Positions 51,608 through 60,849 are shown, counted from the stretch's first letter. The stretch is DNA of 64,000 nt from Mesorhizobium kowhaii (GCF_003253745.1 NZ_MZXV01000013.1:310001-374000); one strand, 5' to 3'. Made by a program: numbers and translations. Notes: generated by a model from the letters alone, not told the origin.

Positions 51608-51722
51608 TCTCCTGGGCGCGTTCTCCTCCCATTAGCGCCCTAGAGTGTTCCCCTCTGGAGGTTAGCCTTAACAGGCACTTCCAATCAAACTCAGCCGGAT
51701 CTTCGTTGATCCGGCTTTTTTG
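51608..51722 (+). ncRNA. abcR: AbcR (alpha-r15 family) trans-acting sRNA
   Basis: The predicted transcript begins near 51608, after a candidate -10 at 51597. Hairpin 1 is GGGCGC (51614) with GCGCCC (51635-51640), and its 15-nt loop contains CTCCTCCC (51623-51630), an anti-Shine-Dalgarno sequence. A second pyrimidine-rich stretch, GTTCCCCTCTGGAGG, follows. The 3' end is an intrinsic terminator (51693-51722). AbcR RNAs in Rhizobiales have this design: an exposed anti-SD loop, a second seed region and a terminator, with Hfq-dependent repression of ABC transporter mRNAs. In S. meliloti they lie beside lsrB, as here. The 5' end is inferred, not seen. Confidence 0.75.
51693..51722 (+). terminator. 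intrinsic terminator of AbcR-type sRNA
   Basis: AGCCGGATC (51693) pairs with GATCCGGCT around a TTCGTT loop and is followed by a run of T. This is a perfect 9-bp stem. Confidence 0.92.
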
Positions 51723-51939
51723 TTGCCCGAGCTCTGCCGGAGCGACTCAAAAATTCATCAGAGTTGCCACGTAACAGTGACATGTAACCTCAGGTAACAT
51801 GACACGGACGCCCGGCACGTGCTATCCAGACGATAGGACGCGGTGTGGTCGTGCGGGAGATGGGGGCATCACTCGGACGGCCCGGGCTCAGGCGGCTACC
51901 GCGTCCGAACCGTTTCTGCCGCCGAAGCTCGACGGCACC

Positions 51940-52026
51940 AATGCGGCGGACCTGCCGTTTTACCTCCCAAGGAAACGGTCCGCAGATAAAACGACGTCCG
52001 GTCCCCGCCGGGCGTCGTTTTCATTT
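51940..52026 (+). ncRNA. candidate second sRNA with CCTCCC loop and terminator
   Basis: CCGTTT (51954) pairs with AAACGG (51973-51978), and the loop contains CCTCCC (51963-51968). A terminator follows: AAAACGACG-T-CCGG pairs with CCGG-G-CGTCGTTTT (51988-52021) around TCCCCG, then CATTT. No coding gene uses this terminator. The 5' end and promoter are not identified; GTAAC direct repeats at 51768-51801 lie upstream. It could be a second AbcR-like or another anti-SD-loop RNA. The GC-rich stretch 51830-51940 holds nothing I recognise. Confidence 0.45.
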
Positions 52027-52028
52027 GG

Positions 52029-52120
52029 CCCCTCGAACCGAGGTTCGAGGGGAACGTGGCATCCTTGTTCTCATGCATGTCGTTGTCCCAAAACCGCTGC
52101 GCAGTTTTGGGCGACATGCA
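52029..52120. repeat. inverted repeat plus intergenic repeat family A (copy 3)
   Basis: A perfect 10-bp stem, CCCCTCGAAC / GTTCGAGGGG (52029-52052), is followed by a family A hairpin (52075-52120) with GCATGTCG, CCCAAAACCG, CAGTTTTGGG and CGACATGC arms. It ends eleven bases before the EF-G-like stop codon. Confidence 0.75.
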
Positions 52121-52130
52121 TCAGATGGAA

Positions 52131-54182
52131 TCAGGCAGCCTTGCCGTTGGTGTTCATCGCCTCGTCGGCGAGACGCCCGGTGAGTTCAGCCATGTGGTCG
52201 AAGACGGCACGGTAGCTGGCGACGCCAGCGGTCGCCGAGCGCAATTCGATGATCAGGTCGCCGATCTCGGCTTGCGGCATGGTTGCCTCGACGACATCCC
52301 ATCCCGGCCAGTCAGGCCGCGCATCATAGCCGAGGATCTGGCCGCGCCGCTGCGGGATGAGCGCGATGATCTTCGAGGTCGCGTCGGAGGGCGTGACGAT
52401 CTCGACCTTCATCACCGGCTCCAGAAGCACCGGTGCGCAGGCGGCCATGCCTTCCTTCATCGCCAGCCTGGCCGCCATCTGGAAGGCCATGTCGGAGGAA
52501 TCAACCGCGTGGTAGGAGCCGTCCGACAGGTTGACGGCGACATCGACGACGGGAAAGCCGAGCGGGCCGGACTTCAGATAGTCACGCACGCCGGTTTCGA
52601 CCGACTGGATATAGGTCTTCGGCACGACGCCGCCGGTGATGGTGTCGGTGAACTGGAAGCCGGAGCCGCGCGGCAGCGGCTTGATCTCGATCACCACGTC
52701 GCCGAACTGGCCATGGCCTCCGGACTGTTTCTTGTGACGGCCGCGCTGCTGCGCCGCTTTGCGGATCGTCTCGCGATAGGGCACCGCCGGCGCATGGCCT
52801 TCGACCGGGATCTGGTTCTTGCCTTCCAGCCGCTCGCGCACGACGCGCAGATGCATCTCGCCATGGCCCGACAGCACGGTCTCGGCCGAGTCTTGGTTGT
52901 GGCGCAGGCTGAGCGAAGGGTCTTCCTCGGCCAGCCGCTGGATGGCGGCCGACATCTTCACTTCGTCCTTGCGCTCCTTGGGGCGCAGCGCGAAAGCGAA
53001 GACCGGCTGCGGCGGCTCGAACTCAAGCAACGGCTTGATGCCGCCCTTGGCCGAACTCAGCGTCTGGCCGGTCTTGACCTCGTCCAGCTTGCCCAGCGCC
53101 ACCGTGTCGCCGGCCTTGGCGATGGTGAGCTTGAACTGGTCCTTGCCGAGCATTCGGTAGATCCCGGAAACCTTCGCCGTGTCGCCGCCGGGCAGCCAGA
53201 GTTCGGAGCCGTCGACGACCTGGCCGGACAGGATGCGCGACACCGACAGCTTGCCGCCATGTGGCGTGTGGATGGTCTTCATCACCTGAGCCACGGTGGC
53301 CGCGCCGTCGGGCGCGCCGAGCCGCTTGCGGGTCGCCTCGATGTCGGGCGCGTCGTGGCGGATCGCCTTCAAGAGGCGCAGCACGCCGTTGCCTTTCTCG
53401 GCGGTGCCGATCAGCACCGGTGTCACCGCGCCATCGCGCAGATCGGCGGCGAGGTCGTCGAAGACGGCGTCCTTGGGCGGCTCGATCTCCTCGAGCAGCT
53501 GTTCCATCAGCTGGTCGTCATGGTCGGCCAGTGTCTCCAGCATGGAGAAGCGCGCCTCCAGTTCGCGCGCCTTGTCGTCGCCCGGTATTTCGGTCACTTC
53601 ACTCTCGGCATATTCGCGATAGATGTAGGCCCGCTCCAGCGCCAGATCGATCGAGCCGATGACGACGCCATCCTTGCGCAGCGGAATCTGGCGCAGCAGC
53701 AACGGCACGGCGCTGGCCGGCTGCAGCATCTTCAGCGTGTCGCGCACGCCGGCGATTGCCTTGTCGACCTTGTTGAGGAACAGGATGCGCGGCACGCCAA
53801 GATCGTCGAGCCTGCGCATGATCAGCTGCAGGGCGGGGATCTTCTTTTCGTCGGCCTCGGCAACGACCACAGCGAGGTCGCAGGCGGCCAGCACCGGCTC
53901 GGCCTCGAAGGCGAATTCGATGGAGCCGGGACAATCGACGAAAGTAAGCTGCTCGCCCATGAATTCGGTGGTGGCGAAGGTCGCCTCGACGCTCATCGCG
54001 TGGGCGCGCGCCTCTGGCGAATGATCTGAAACGGTGTTGCCCGATGAGACGGGATTTTGTCGGGGAATTGAGCCAGTGCGGGCCAATATGGCTTCGAGAA
54101 GTGTCGTCTTACCGCTTGCGAAGGGACCGATTATGGCAATGCATTTCGGTCCCGTGCGTCGTCCTCCGGCGCGAGTACCCAT
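52131..54182 (-). CDS. elongation factor G-like translational GTPase
   Basis: 683 residues, ATG 54182 behind GGAGG. G-domain motifs: IGPFASGKTTLLEAIL (P-loop), FVDCPGS (DxxG) and FLNKVDKA (NKxD). Domain II onwards includes LSGHGEMHLRVVRERLEGK, GGHGQFGDVVIEIKPL (domain IV/V region), VGFPVVD-like GPLGFPVVDVAVNLSDGSYH and a C-terminal MPQAEIGDLIIELRSAT. The architecture is that of EF-G, but the N-terminus is short and divergent (RTGPKCIAIIGPFASGK), so it is the EF-G-like paralogue often named FusA2, not the main factor next to tufA. Its role (translation under stress or ribosome rescue) is unproven. Confidence 0.85.
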   Translation of the reverse strand: MGTRAGGRRTGPKCIAIIGPFASGKTTLLEAILARTGSIPRQNPVSSGNTVSDHSPEARAHAMSVEATFATTEFMGEQLTFVDCPGSIEFAFEAEPVLAACDLAVVVAEADEKKIPALQLIMRRLDDLGVPRILFLNKVDKAIAGVRDTLKMLQPASAVPLLLRQIPLRKDGVVIGSIDLALERAYIYREYAESEVTEIPGDDKARELEARFSMLETLADHDDQLMEQLLEEIEPPKDAVFDDLAADLRDGAVTPVLIGTAEKGNGVLRLLKAIRHDAPDIEATRKRLGAPDGAATVAQVMKTIHTPHGGKLSVSRILSGQVVDGSELWLPGGDTAKVSGIYRMLGKDQFKLTIAKAGDTVALGKLDEVKTGQTLSSAKGGIKPLLEFEPPQPVFAFALRPKERKDEVKMSAAIQRLAEEDPSLSLRHNQDSAETVLSGHGEMHLRVVRERLEGKNQIPVEGHAPAVPYRETIRKAAQQRGRHKKQSGGHGQFGDVVIEIKPLPRGSGFQFTDTITGGVVPKTYIQSVETGVRDYLKSGPLGFPVVDVAVNLSDGSYHAVDSSDMAFQMAARLAMKEGMAACAPVLLEPVMKVEIVTPSDATSKIIALIPQRRGQILGYDARPDWPGWDVVEATMPQAEIGDLIIELRSATAGVASYRAVFDHMAELTGRLADEAMNTNGKAA

Positions 54183-54500
54183 GACTGACCTCCACTCAGG
54201 CGTTTCCCGTAGGACCGACTGGCATGCATGGTTCAGTCGTGGTCAATCGGTCCTGAGCGGCGGCCGGCCTGTTCGACCGTCGCGGGCGGGGTTCTTTTGG
54301 TTTCGCCACCTGCCCAAAGCCATCGTCCCACTTGTTTGCCGGCAGGGCAAGAAAAATAGAGACCTTGCGGCGGCGCGCGAAACGGCCGGTTGCGCCTTGG
54401 ATGATATCGGCCGAGAATGCGTTTTGTCTCAAATGCGGTTTGTCTCAAATGTCGGGCGGCGTTTGTCGCCGATCGCTTCACCAGTTCCAGGATCACCCCG
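54183..54500. other. intergenic region between EF-G-like and cupin genes
   Basis: No gene is seen. It holds the divergent promoters. A 13-bp sequence, TTTGTCTCAAATG, occurs twice as a direct repeat (54423-54435 and 54439-54451, period 16), 50-78 bp before the cupin ATG, and is the best candidate for a regulator site. Confidence 0.5.
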
Positions 54501-54896
54501 ATGAAGATCATTGCCTGCGGCAGCGTGCCGACCATCATAGCGCCGGAAAAGTACTTCACCGGCCGCGTGTTGCAGACGCCGATCATCGAGAAGGAGGCGC
54601 CGGCGCGGCTGCGGGCCACGCTGGTCAGCTTCGAGCCGGGCGCACGCACCCACTGGCACACGCACCCGCTCGGCCAGACGCTCTATGTCACCTCAGGCGC
54701 CGGCCTTGCCCAGACATGGGGCGAGCCGGTCCAGGAGATCAGGGCCGGCGACGTCATCTCGTTCGCGCCTGGCGAAAAGCACTGGCACGGTGCGGCGCCG
54801 AAATCGGCGATGACGCATATCGCCATGCAGGAGGCGCTCGACGGTGTCCACGCCGACTGGCTGGAAGAGGTGACGTCAGTCCAATATGGCGGCTGA
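54501..54896 (+). CDS. cupin-domain protein
   Basis: 131 residues; ATG 54501. The single cupin_2 domain has motif 1 GARTHWHTHPLGQTLYVTSG (His-x-His, metal ligands) and motif 2 VISFAPGEKHWHGAAP with the later His. Preceding residues include VLQTPIIEKEAPARLRATLV. Such proteins bind Fe, Mn or Zn and include small isomerases and sensors, often beside carboxymuconolactone decarboxylases, but no partner is evident here. It ends at the bidirectional terminator at 54931. Confidence 0.83.
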   Translation: MKIIACGSVPTIIAPEKYFTGRVLQTPIIEKEAPARLRATLVSFEPGARTHWHTHPLGQTLYVTSGAGLAQTWGEPVQEIRAGDVISFAPGEKHWHGAAPKSAMTHIAMQEALDGVHADWLEEVTSVQYGG

Positions 54897-54930
54897 GTGC
54901 CGAGCCTGTGAGGAGGCGTCGTTGCCAACA

Positions 54931-54955
54931 AAAACCCGGCCTGAAGCCGGGTTTT
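54931..54955. terminator. bidirectional intrinsic terminator
   Basis: A perfect 10-bp stem, AAAACCCGGC / GCCGGGTTTT, with a CTGAA loop lies between the convergent cupin and aspartate aminotransferase genes. T-runs are present on both strands. Confidence 0.92.
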
Positions 54956-54975
54956 CAATTTCAAGACTGGCTCGA

Positions 54976-56283
<1,308 letters not shown>

Positions 56284-56384
56284 TCAAGGACCCGTGATCG
56301 GCAACAATAAATTCATTAACGGGCGGTAGAGGCTTGCGTGGCAGGATTGCAGTTTTAATCCGCCAGTTTGCGGAGCGAGGAACC

Positions 56385-57281
56385 GTGTCGCGCAGCATCG
56401 GGCTTGCCCACATCATCCGTCAGGACGACGGCACCTCCACCGGTGTCTGGGGCATCTACACGCTGCAAAGCGCCTTCCAGCCGATCTTCGCCTTCAACGA
56501 AGGCAAGCTGTCGGTGGCCGCGTTCGAAGGGCTGATCCGGCCGTTCCGCGACGGCGAGCCGCAATCGCCGATGAGCTTTTTCAGCACCTGTCCGGCCGCT
56601 GACCGTCTGCATGTCGAAGCTCTGACCAGGACGCTGCATCTTCTGAACGCCGGCGCCTGCCTGCCGCAGGAGGCCTCGATCTTCGTCAATTTCGACCCAT
56701 CGGTGTTCACCGAGCGCACCGTTGCCGACAATGCCTTGCGCGAAATGCGGCTGGTGCTGCATGAGGCTGGCATCGATCCGCGCCGGGTGGTCTGCGAGGT
56801 GACCGAGCAGCGGTCGGCGTCGCAGGAGACCCTGCACAGCTTCGTCGCAGCCCTTCGGGCCAACGGCTTTCGCATCGCCGTCGACGATTATGGCGCCGAT
56901 GATTCCGACATCAACCGCGTCAAGGAGCTCAAGCCCGACATCGTCAAGTTCGACGCCTACTGGATCACGCAGCTGATGGAGTCCGGCGCCGGCTTCGCGC
57001 TGCTGACCACCATGGTGAAAAGTTTCGAGGAGCAAGGCATCCGCACGGTGTTCGAGGGCATCGAGGAGGGCTGGCAACTGGAACTCGCCGAGAAATCGGG
57101 AGCGTCGATGGTGCAGGGTTTCGTGCTGGCGCGGCCCGAGCTGGCGCCGACCAGCTTTCGCGTCTTCGGCAAAACCGCGCAGCAACCCGCCCCCGCGGTT
57201 GTTGGAGCCGCGCCTGTCCAACCGGCCTCACCGCATGCGACGCGGCAAGCGAAAGCCTTCGGTCGCAGGGTGGCGCCATGA
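56385..57281 (+). CDS. EAL-domain protein (first of tandem pair)
   Basis: GTG 56385 is chosen because GAGGAACC precedes it; a longer in-frame TTG start at 56334 lacks one. The 298-residue protein is a stand-alone EAL domain: AAFEGLIRPF (EGL instead of EAL), FVNFDPSVF, VVCEVTEQRSAS, VDDYGADDSD, IVKFDAYWI, TVFEGIEEG and MVQGFVLARP. Metal and catalytic acids appear present, but loop 6, usually DFGTGYSS, reads DYGADDSD. The last 35 residues are Pro/Ala-rich. EAL domains hydrolyse c-di-GMP or bind it as sensors. It overlaps the next EAL gene (ATGA). Confidence 0.85.
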   Translation: MSRSIGLAHIIRQDDGTSTGVWGIYTLQSAFQPIFAFNEGKLSVAAFEGLIRPFRDGEPQSPMSFFSTCPAADRLHVEALTRTLHLLNAGACLPQEASIFVNFDPSVFTERTVADNALREMRLVLHEAGIDPRRVVCEVTEQRSASQETLHSFVAALRANGFRIAVDDYGADDSDINRVKELKPDIVKFDAYWITQLMESGAGFALLTTMVKSFEEQGIRTVFEGIEEGWQLELAEKSGASMVQGFVLARPELAPTSFRVFGKTAQQPAPAVVGAAPVQPASPHATRQAKAFGRRVAP

Positions 57282-58126
57282 GGCCCGAGCGGCGGCGCAA
57301 TGTCGGCGATGCGATCTTCGCCGACGAGGTCGGCATCGAGTATGGCGTCCATGGCGAGTTCCGGCTGCGTAGCGCCTATCAGCCGATTTTCGCGCCGCGC
57401 GGCCGCTTCCTTCACGCGGTCGCGGTCGAAGCCCTGATCGAGCCGCACCGTGCCGGCCGCCCCGGGGCGCCGAAGGTGTTTTTCGAAAGCATCGCCGCTT
57501 CGGACCGGCTGTTTGTCGAGACCATGTGCCGCGTGCTTCACCTCAGGAATTTTCGCAACATTGGCGTCGACGGGCTCGATCTGTTCTTCAACTACAATCC
57601 GCTGATCAACGACCATCCCGAGCGGGCGTTGGCCGAGATCCGGCTGATGACCAGGCATCTCGGCGATTTCGGCCTCGCGCCGGCCATGCTGGTCTGCGAA
57701 ATCACCGAACAGGCGGCCGACGACGCGCTTCTCACCCGGCTGGTGCGCGAAATGCGGCGCGACGGCATCCGCATCGCCATCGACGATTTCGGCACCGGCC
57801 ACTCGACAGAGGAGCGGGTCAGCCTGCTCCACCCCGACATCGTCAAGATCGACGGCACCTGGTTCGCCGAGTTCTGCCGCCATGCCGCCGCGGAACGGTT
57901 CTTCCGCCCGCTGGTTTCGACCTTGCACGACCGCGGCGCCAAGGTGCTGGTCGAAGGCATCGAGCAGCCCACCCATCTGCGCGTCGCGCTCGAAGGCGGC
58001 GTCGATCTGCTGCAGGGTTTTCTTCTCGCCCGGCCGGCGCTGGCCGGCACGATCTTCGACGAAGAGTCGCTCGTTATCGATGCGCTGCTTGGCAGGGATA
58101 GCAAGGTTGTGCCGCTGTTCGGCTAG
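57278..58126 (+). CDS. EAL-domain phosphodiesterase (second of tandem pair)
   Basis: 282 residues, starting four bases inside the previous gene's end. All canonical EAL motifs are kept: VAVEALIEPH, LFFNYNPLIN, LVCEITEQAA, AIDDFGTGHSTEERVS (loop 6 intact), PDIVKIDGTW, VLVEGIEQPTHL and LQGFLLARP. It is therefore a likely active c-di-GMP phosphodiesterase. No sensor or membrane domain is attached. Coupling to a paralogue with an altered loop 6 suggests the two proteins form a heteromer or that the first one regulates the second (inference). It is followed directly by a family C repeat. Confidence 0.88.
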   Translation: MRPERRRNVGDAIFADEVGIEYGVHGEFRLRSAYQPIFAPRGRFLHAVAVEALIEPHRAGRPGAPKVFFESIAASDRLFVETMCRVLHLRNFRNIGVDGLDLFFNYNPLINDHPERALAEIRLMTRHLGDFGLAPAMLVCEITEQAADDALLTRLVREMRRDGIRIAIDDFGTGHSTEERVSLLHPDIVKIDGTWFAEFCRHAAAERFFRPLVSTLHDRGAKVLVEGIEQPTHLRVALEGGVDLLQGFLLARPALAGTIFDEESLVIDALLGRDSKVVPLFG

Positions 58127-58268
58127 GGCGCGTTGATATTCAGGTGAGGCCGGCCTGCAAACGGCGGTTTCCTGCGCTTCCGGTGCTCACGTACCAAAAA
58201 GTACGCTCCGTTCCGGTTCTCGGAAGCCACCGTTTTCGACTCGGCCTGACCTGAATCTCAACACGCCC
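58126..58268. repeat. 143-bp palindromic intergenic element, family C (copy 1)
   Basis: The ends GGGCGCGTTGATATTCAGGT and ACCTGAATCTCAACACGCCC form an imperfect terminal inverted repeat. The inside includes GTGCTCACGTACC, GAGAACCGGA-type arms and GGAAGCCACCG. A very similar copy is at 63026-63165, and a deleted form at 50772-50817. It resembles the rhizobial RIME-type intergenic mosaics in size and palindromy. Confidence 0.75.
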
Positions 58269-58390
58269 TTGAGCGCCCTCATACGTTCACACATCAGCGG
58301 CGCTGATGGTCGTGCCAAAATAAATCATTGGTTGAGGACGTCGCCGCTGCGATAATCGCGCCGGCAGAGGCAGCGCACCGGGGAACCGCA

Positions 58391-58999
58391 ATGATACTCT
58401 ACGGCATGATCGACAGCGGCAATTGCTACAAGCCGCGCCTGCTGATGGCCAAGCTTGGCCTCGTGTTCACCAATGTCGAGGTGAGTTCGCACACCGGCGA
58501 GACGCGAAAAGCGGATTATGTCGCCAAGAATCCGAACGCCATGGTGCCGCTGCTCGAGCTCGACGATGGCCGGCGGCTGGCCGAATCCAACGCCATCCTG
58601 CTCTATCTCGCCGAAGGCACGCGCTTCCTGCCGGCGGACAGATATGAGCGAGGGCTGGCCTATCAATGGCTGTTCTTCGAGCAATACAGCCACGAGCCCT
58701 ATATCGCCGTTCGCAAGGCGCTGCTGACCTTTCCCGAACGCGCCAGGGATGCGACGCCGGAGCGGCTGGCGGTGACGCTGGAGCGCGGCAACAAGGCGCT
58801 CGGCGTGATGAACAAGTATCTGGAAAACAATGCCTACTTCGCTGGTGGCGCCTACAGCGTCGCCGACATCGCGCTCTATGCCTATACGCATACGGCAGAG
58901 CAGGGCGGCTTCCAGCTTGATGCTTATCCAGCGGTGGCAGACTGGCTTAGCCGAGTGGAAGCGGATCCGGGGCATGTGCCGATGGAATGGCTTCCATAA
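58391..58999 (+). CDS. glutathione S-transferase family protein
   Basis: ATG 58391 gives 202 residues. N-terminal thioredoxin-like domain: ILYGMIDSGNCYKPRLLMAK, PNAMVPLLELDDGRRLAESN with the conserved cis-Pro and E-S-N (glutathione-binding), then AILLYLAEGTRFL. The C-terminal helical domain includes YFAGGAYSVADIALYAYTHT, with the conserved Asp. The active-site residue would be Ser or Cys near position 9-11. Cytosolic conjugation or detoxification is the default role. It is a stand-alone gene. Confidence 0.88.
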   Translation: MILYGMIDSGNCYKPRLLMAKLGLVFTNVEVSSHTGETRKADYVAKNPNAMVPLLELDDGRRLAESNAILLYLAEGTRFLPADRYERGLAYQWLFFEQYSHEPYIAVRKALLTFPERARDATPERLAVTLERGNKALGVMNKYLENNAYFAGGAYSVADIALYAYTHTAEQGGFQLDAYPAVADWLSRVEADPGHVPMEWLP

Positions 59000-59122
59000 T
59001 TTGTCCTCACGCTGTCGCCGCTTCGCGGCTGCTCCGGACGGGCGCGCCAACAGGCGCGACGCCCGGTCGAGCTTGCGGCCTTCGGCCGAGGGAGCGAGTG
59101 GCTGCCTGGGTTAGGTAATTGG

Positions 59123-59375
59123 CTACTTTAAGAGATGGTCGTAGTCGGTGTGGGTGCCGACCCAAAACCAGATCACGTCTTCATTGTTGCGTATAGCAAC
59201 AGCCCGGTAGTTTTCGTCAACTCGCGCCGACCAGTAGCCCGACCTGTTTGAAATGCAGCGATGGATGAAAAGGATCAGAGCGCAGTCTGGTAAAACGTCT
59301 GTCCGCCTTAGCTTTGATCGACGATGGCAGTTTTTCATAAGCCTCCCAAAATGATGGAGAGGCGACATGATTCAC
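59123..59375 (-). pseudogene. RelE/ParE-type toxin gene with single-base frameshift
   Basis: Starting from GTG 59375, which overlaps the antitoxin stop (GTGA), the first frame gives FWEAYEKLPSSIKAKADRRF and then LRSDPFHPSLHFKQVG. The second frame gives YWSARVDENYRAVAIRNNED and then VIWFWVGTHTDYDHLLK up to the stop at 59123. Together these form a normal RelE/ParE-like toxin of about 83 residues; the total of 253 bp is one base more than a multiple of three, and one extra C at the junction (GGG-C-TAC) explains it. The antitoxin just upstream is intact. Either the toxin is dead or the extra base is a sequencing artefact. Confidence 0.75.
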
Positions 59376-59572
59376 AGGGCTCGGGTCCGGCCAGCGCGAT
59401 GGTCAGCCAGCGCTTGCTCGGCAAGCTTGTCGAATCGACCCGACTTCGCTTCCGCCTCGATCTGCCGATCCCACATATCCGCCTGAAGCGCCTCGAACCA
59501 TGAGGCAAACGCCTTCAGTTCCTCGGGGCTCAGGGCTGCGACGGATTTTTCGATCTGTTCGAGCTTTGTCAT
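59372..59572 (-). CDS. antitoxin of the RelE/ParE-type module
   Basis: 66 residues, very acidic-helical (MTKLEQIEKSVAALSPEELK), with FASWFEALQADMWDRQIEAE and AEQALADHRAGRTRAL. This is a common form of antitoxin paired with ParE/RelE-like toxins. The gene is complete and its stop overlaps the toxin start. TACCAT occurs twice upstream (59583 and 59615, 32 bp apart, about three helical turns), possible operator half-sites. With the toxin broken, the antitoxin may be free to decay or may still act on other modules. Confidence 0.75.
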   Translation of the reverse strand: MTKLEQIEKSVAALSPEELKAFASWFEALQADMWDRQIEAEAKSGRFDKLAEQALADHRAGRTRAL

Positions 59573-59660
59573 GGGTTAATAGTACCATTGCTGGGCTAAA
59601 AAGACCATGACAGGTACCATAAGCCAAGGCAGCGGTGAACCGAAATGCAGACAAACAAAA

Positions 59661-59680
59661 AGGCGGGATAAATCCCGCCT
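59661..59680 (-). terminator. probable terminator downstream of cspA
   Basis: A 9-bp stem, AGGCGGGAT / ATCCCGCCT, with an AA loop; on the minus strand it is followed by TTTTTGTTTG. It lies 168 bp after the cspA stop and just before the antitoxin operon. Confidence 0.75.
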
Positions 59681-59847
59681 TCCCATTTTCGGTAGCCTGA
59701 TCGGGAGCGTCCGGTCCGGGCTGGCAGCTATCTGCTGATCCAGCTTGTCGGGTCTTTCCGCTCCGGCGCGCTTCTCGCGCGACTGTCAGTACATCCGTGA
59801 CTTGCCGCGCGCCCCGGGCTCTCGCCCGGCGCGCGCCATTCGCAAAA

Positions 59848-60060
59848 TCAGGCTGCCTTGCTCAGAGATCCAGCGGACGACTTGCCAGTGCGGCGGTCCT
59901 GCTCGATTTCGAAGTTGATCTTCTGGCCTTCGACCAGGGTCGACAGTCCAGCACGCTCGACAGCGGAGATGTGGACGAAAACGTCCGCGCCGCCCGCGTC
60001 AGGCTGGATGAAGCCGAAGCCCTTGGTGGCGTTGAACCACTTGACCGTTCCAGTTGCCAT
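59848..60060 (-). CDS. cspA: cold-shock protein CspA family
   Basis: 70 residues, a single OB-fold cold-shock domain: [20 protein letters not shown] (RNP-1 KGFGFI), followed by [18 protein letters not shown] (RNP-2 VFVHI) and [20 protein letters not shown]. It binds single-stranded nucleic acid as an RNA chaperone. AAGGA precedes the ATG. The leader of about 60-90 nt is AT-richer than the gene, and a CGCGA-ATA-TCGCG dyad lies at 60148-60160. Confidence 0.95.
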   Translation of the reverse strand: MATGTVKWFNATKGFGFIQPDAGGADVFVHISAVERAGLSTLVEGQKINFEIEQDRRTGKSSAGSLSKAA

Positions 60061-60349
60061 TTAGATAGTCCTTCACATTTGCTTTAGATTGACCAGACCG
60101 AGGTCCAGCCGGTGTGTATCGAGATTTTGGAGATAGACGTCAGCAAACGCGAATATCGCGAGGCCCGGATCGATCGGCCGAAATATCAATGGAACGCATA
60201 TAGTCTGCTTTCGCACGAAAAACAAGACTGCGTGAGAAAGCCGTGATCAAAGGGCCGCCCAATGGCCGCCCCAATCGCGTGAGAGCGTCGCAACAGGATC
60301 GGAGCCCTCGCGCGCTCGATCCGCTCGCTTTGGGAGAGGGGAGAGGATC

Positions 60350-60678
60350 ATGAAAACCATTCTGCTTGCCGCCTGCCTGACGCTGGTGGCCGCCGAGGCG
60401 CAGGCGATCTCGCGCTATGATCCGACGCATATGAACTGCGGCAAGGTCCAGTCGACGATCGCGCGCCAGGGCGCCGTCATCCTGCGCTACCAGTCGACGC
60501 GGGTGCCGGGGTTGCCGCTCTACGACCGCTATGTGCAAAGCCAGCAATTCTGCACCATGGCGAGGTGAGGACACGCGCCTACGTGCCGAGCGCCGATACG
60601 AAGTCCTGTCCGGTCTACAACTGCAAGCGGCCGGACAATGATCGGCATTTCCGCCGGCGGTTCTTCCACAACAACTAG
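60350..60678 (+). pseudogene. small exported protein with C-terminal frameshift
   Basis: The first frame (60350-60568) is a 72-residue exported protein: a Sec signal, MKTILLAACLTLVAAEAQA, then YDPTHMNCGKVQSTIARQGA and VILRYQSTRVPGLPLYDRYV, ending CTMAR. Restoring one G in ATGGCGAGGTGAGG would read CTM-GEVRTRAYVPSADTKSCP, then VYNCKRPDNDRHFRR, with a stop at 60676. The extended form adds a Cys-containing tail that completes the conserved Cys pattern (from memory of related short exported proteins in Rhizobiales). The function is unknown. The cause may be a sequencing error or a true mutation. Confidence 0.6.
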
Positions 60679-60813
60679 AGCAATTCCAGGAAAAGTGTGA
60701 AGCGGTTTTCCGTCCGGAATTGCGTCAAAACGAAGGGCAATTCCAGGAAAAGTGTGAAGCGGTTTTGCCGGGAAAAGCGCGTAGCGCTTTCCCTAGGGAA
60801 TTGCGTCAAAACT
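60679..60813 (-). repeat. two tandem units of intergenic repeat family B (copy 3)
   Basis: CAATTCCAGGAAAAGTGTGA and AAGCGGTTTTCCG occur, then again CAATTCCAGGAAAAGTGTGA and GCGGTTTTGCCGGGAAAAGC, each closing near GGAATTGCGTCAAAAC. This is the reverse orientation of the unit at 11226-11351. Confidence 0.8.
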
Positions 60814-60849
60814 AGGCACCTTGCCCGCGCTTGGCTTTGGTGCAGCTGT

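Noticed and set aside
59003-59120. Hairpin-rich GC stretch after the GST gene as a small RNA
   Set aside because: Short GC dyads are present but there is no T-run and no promoter-like sequence.
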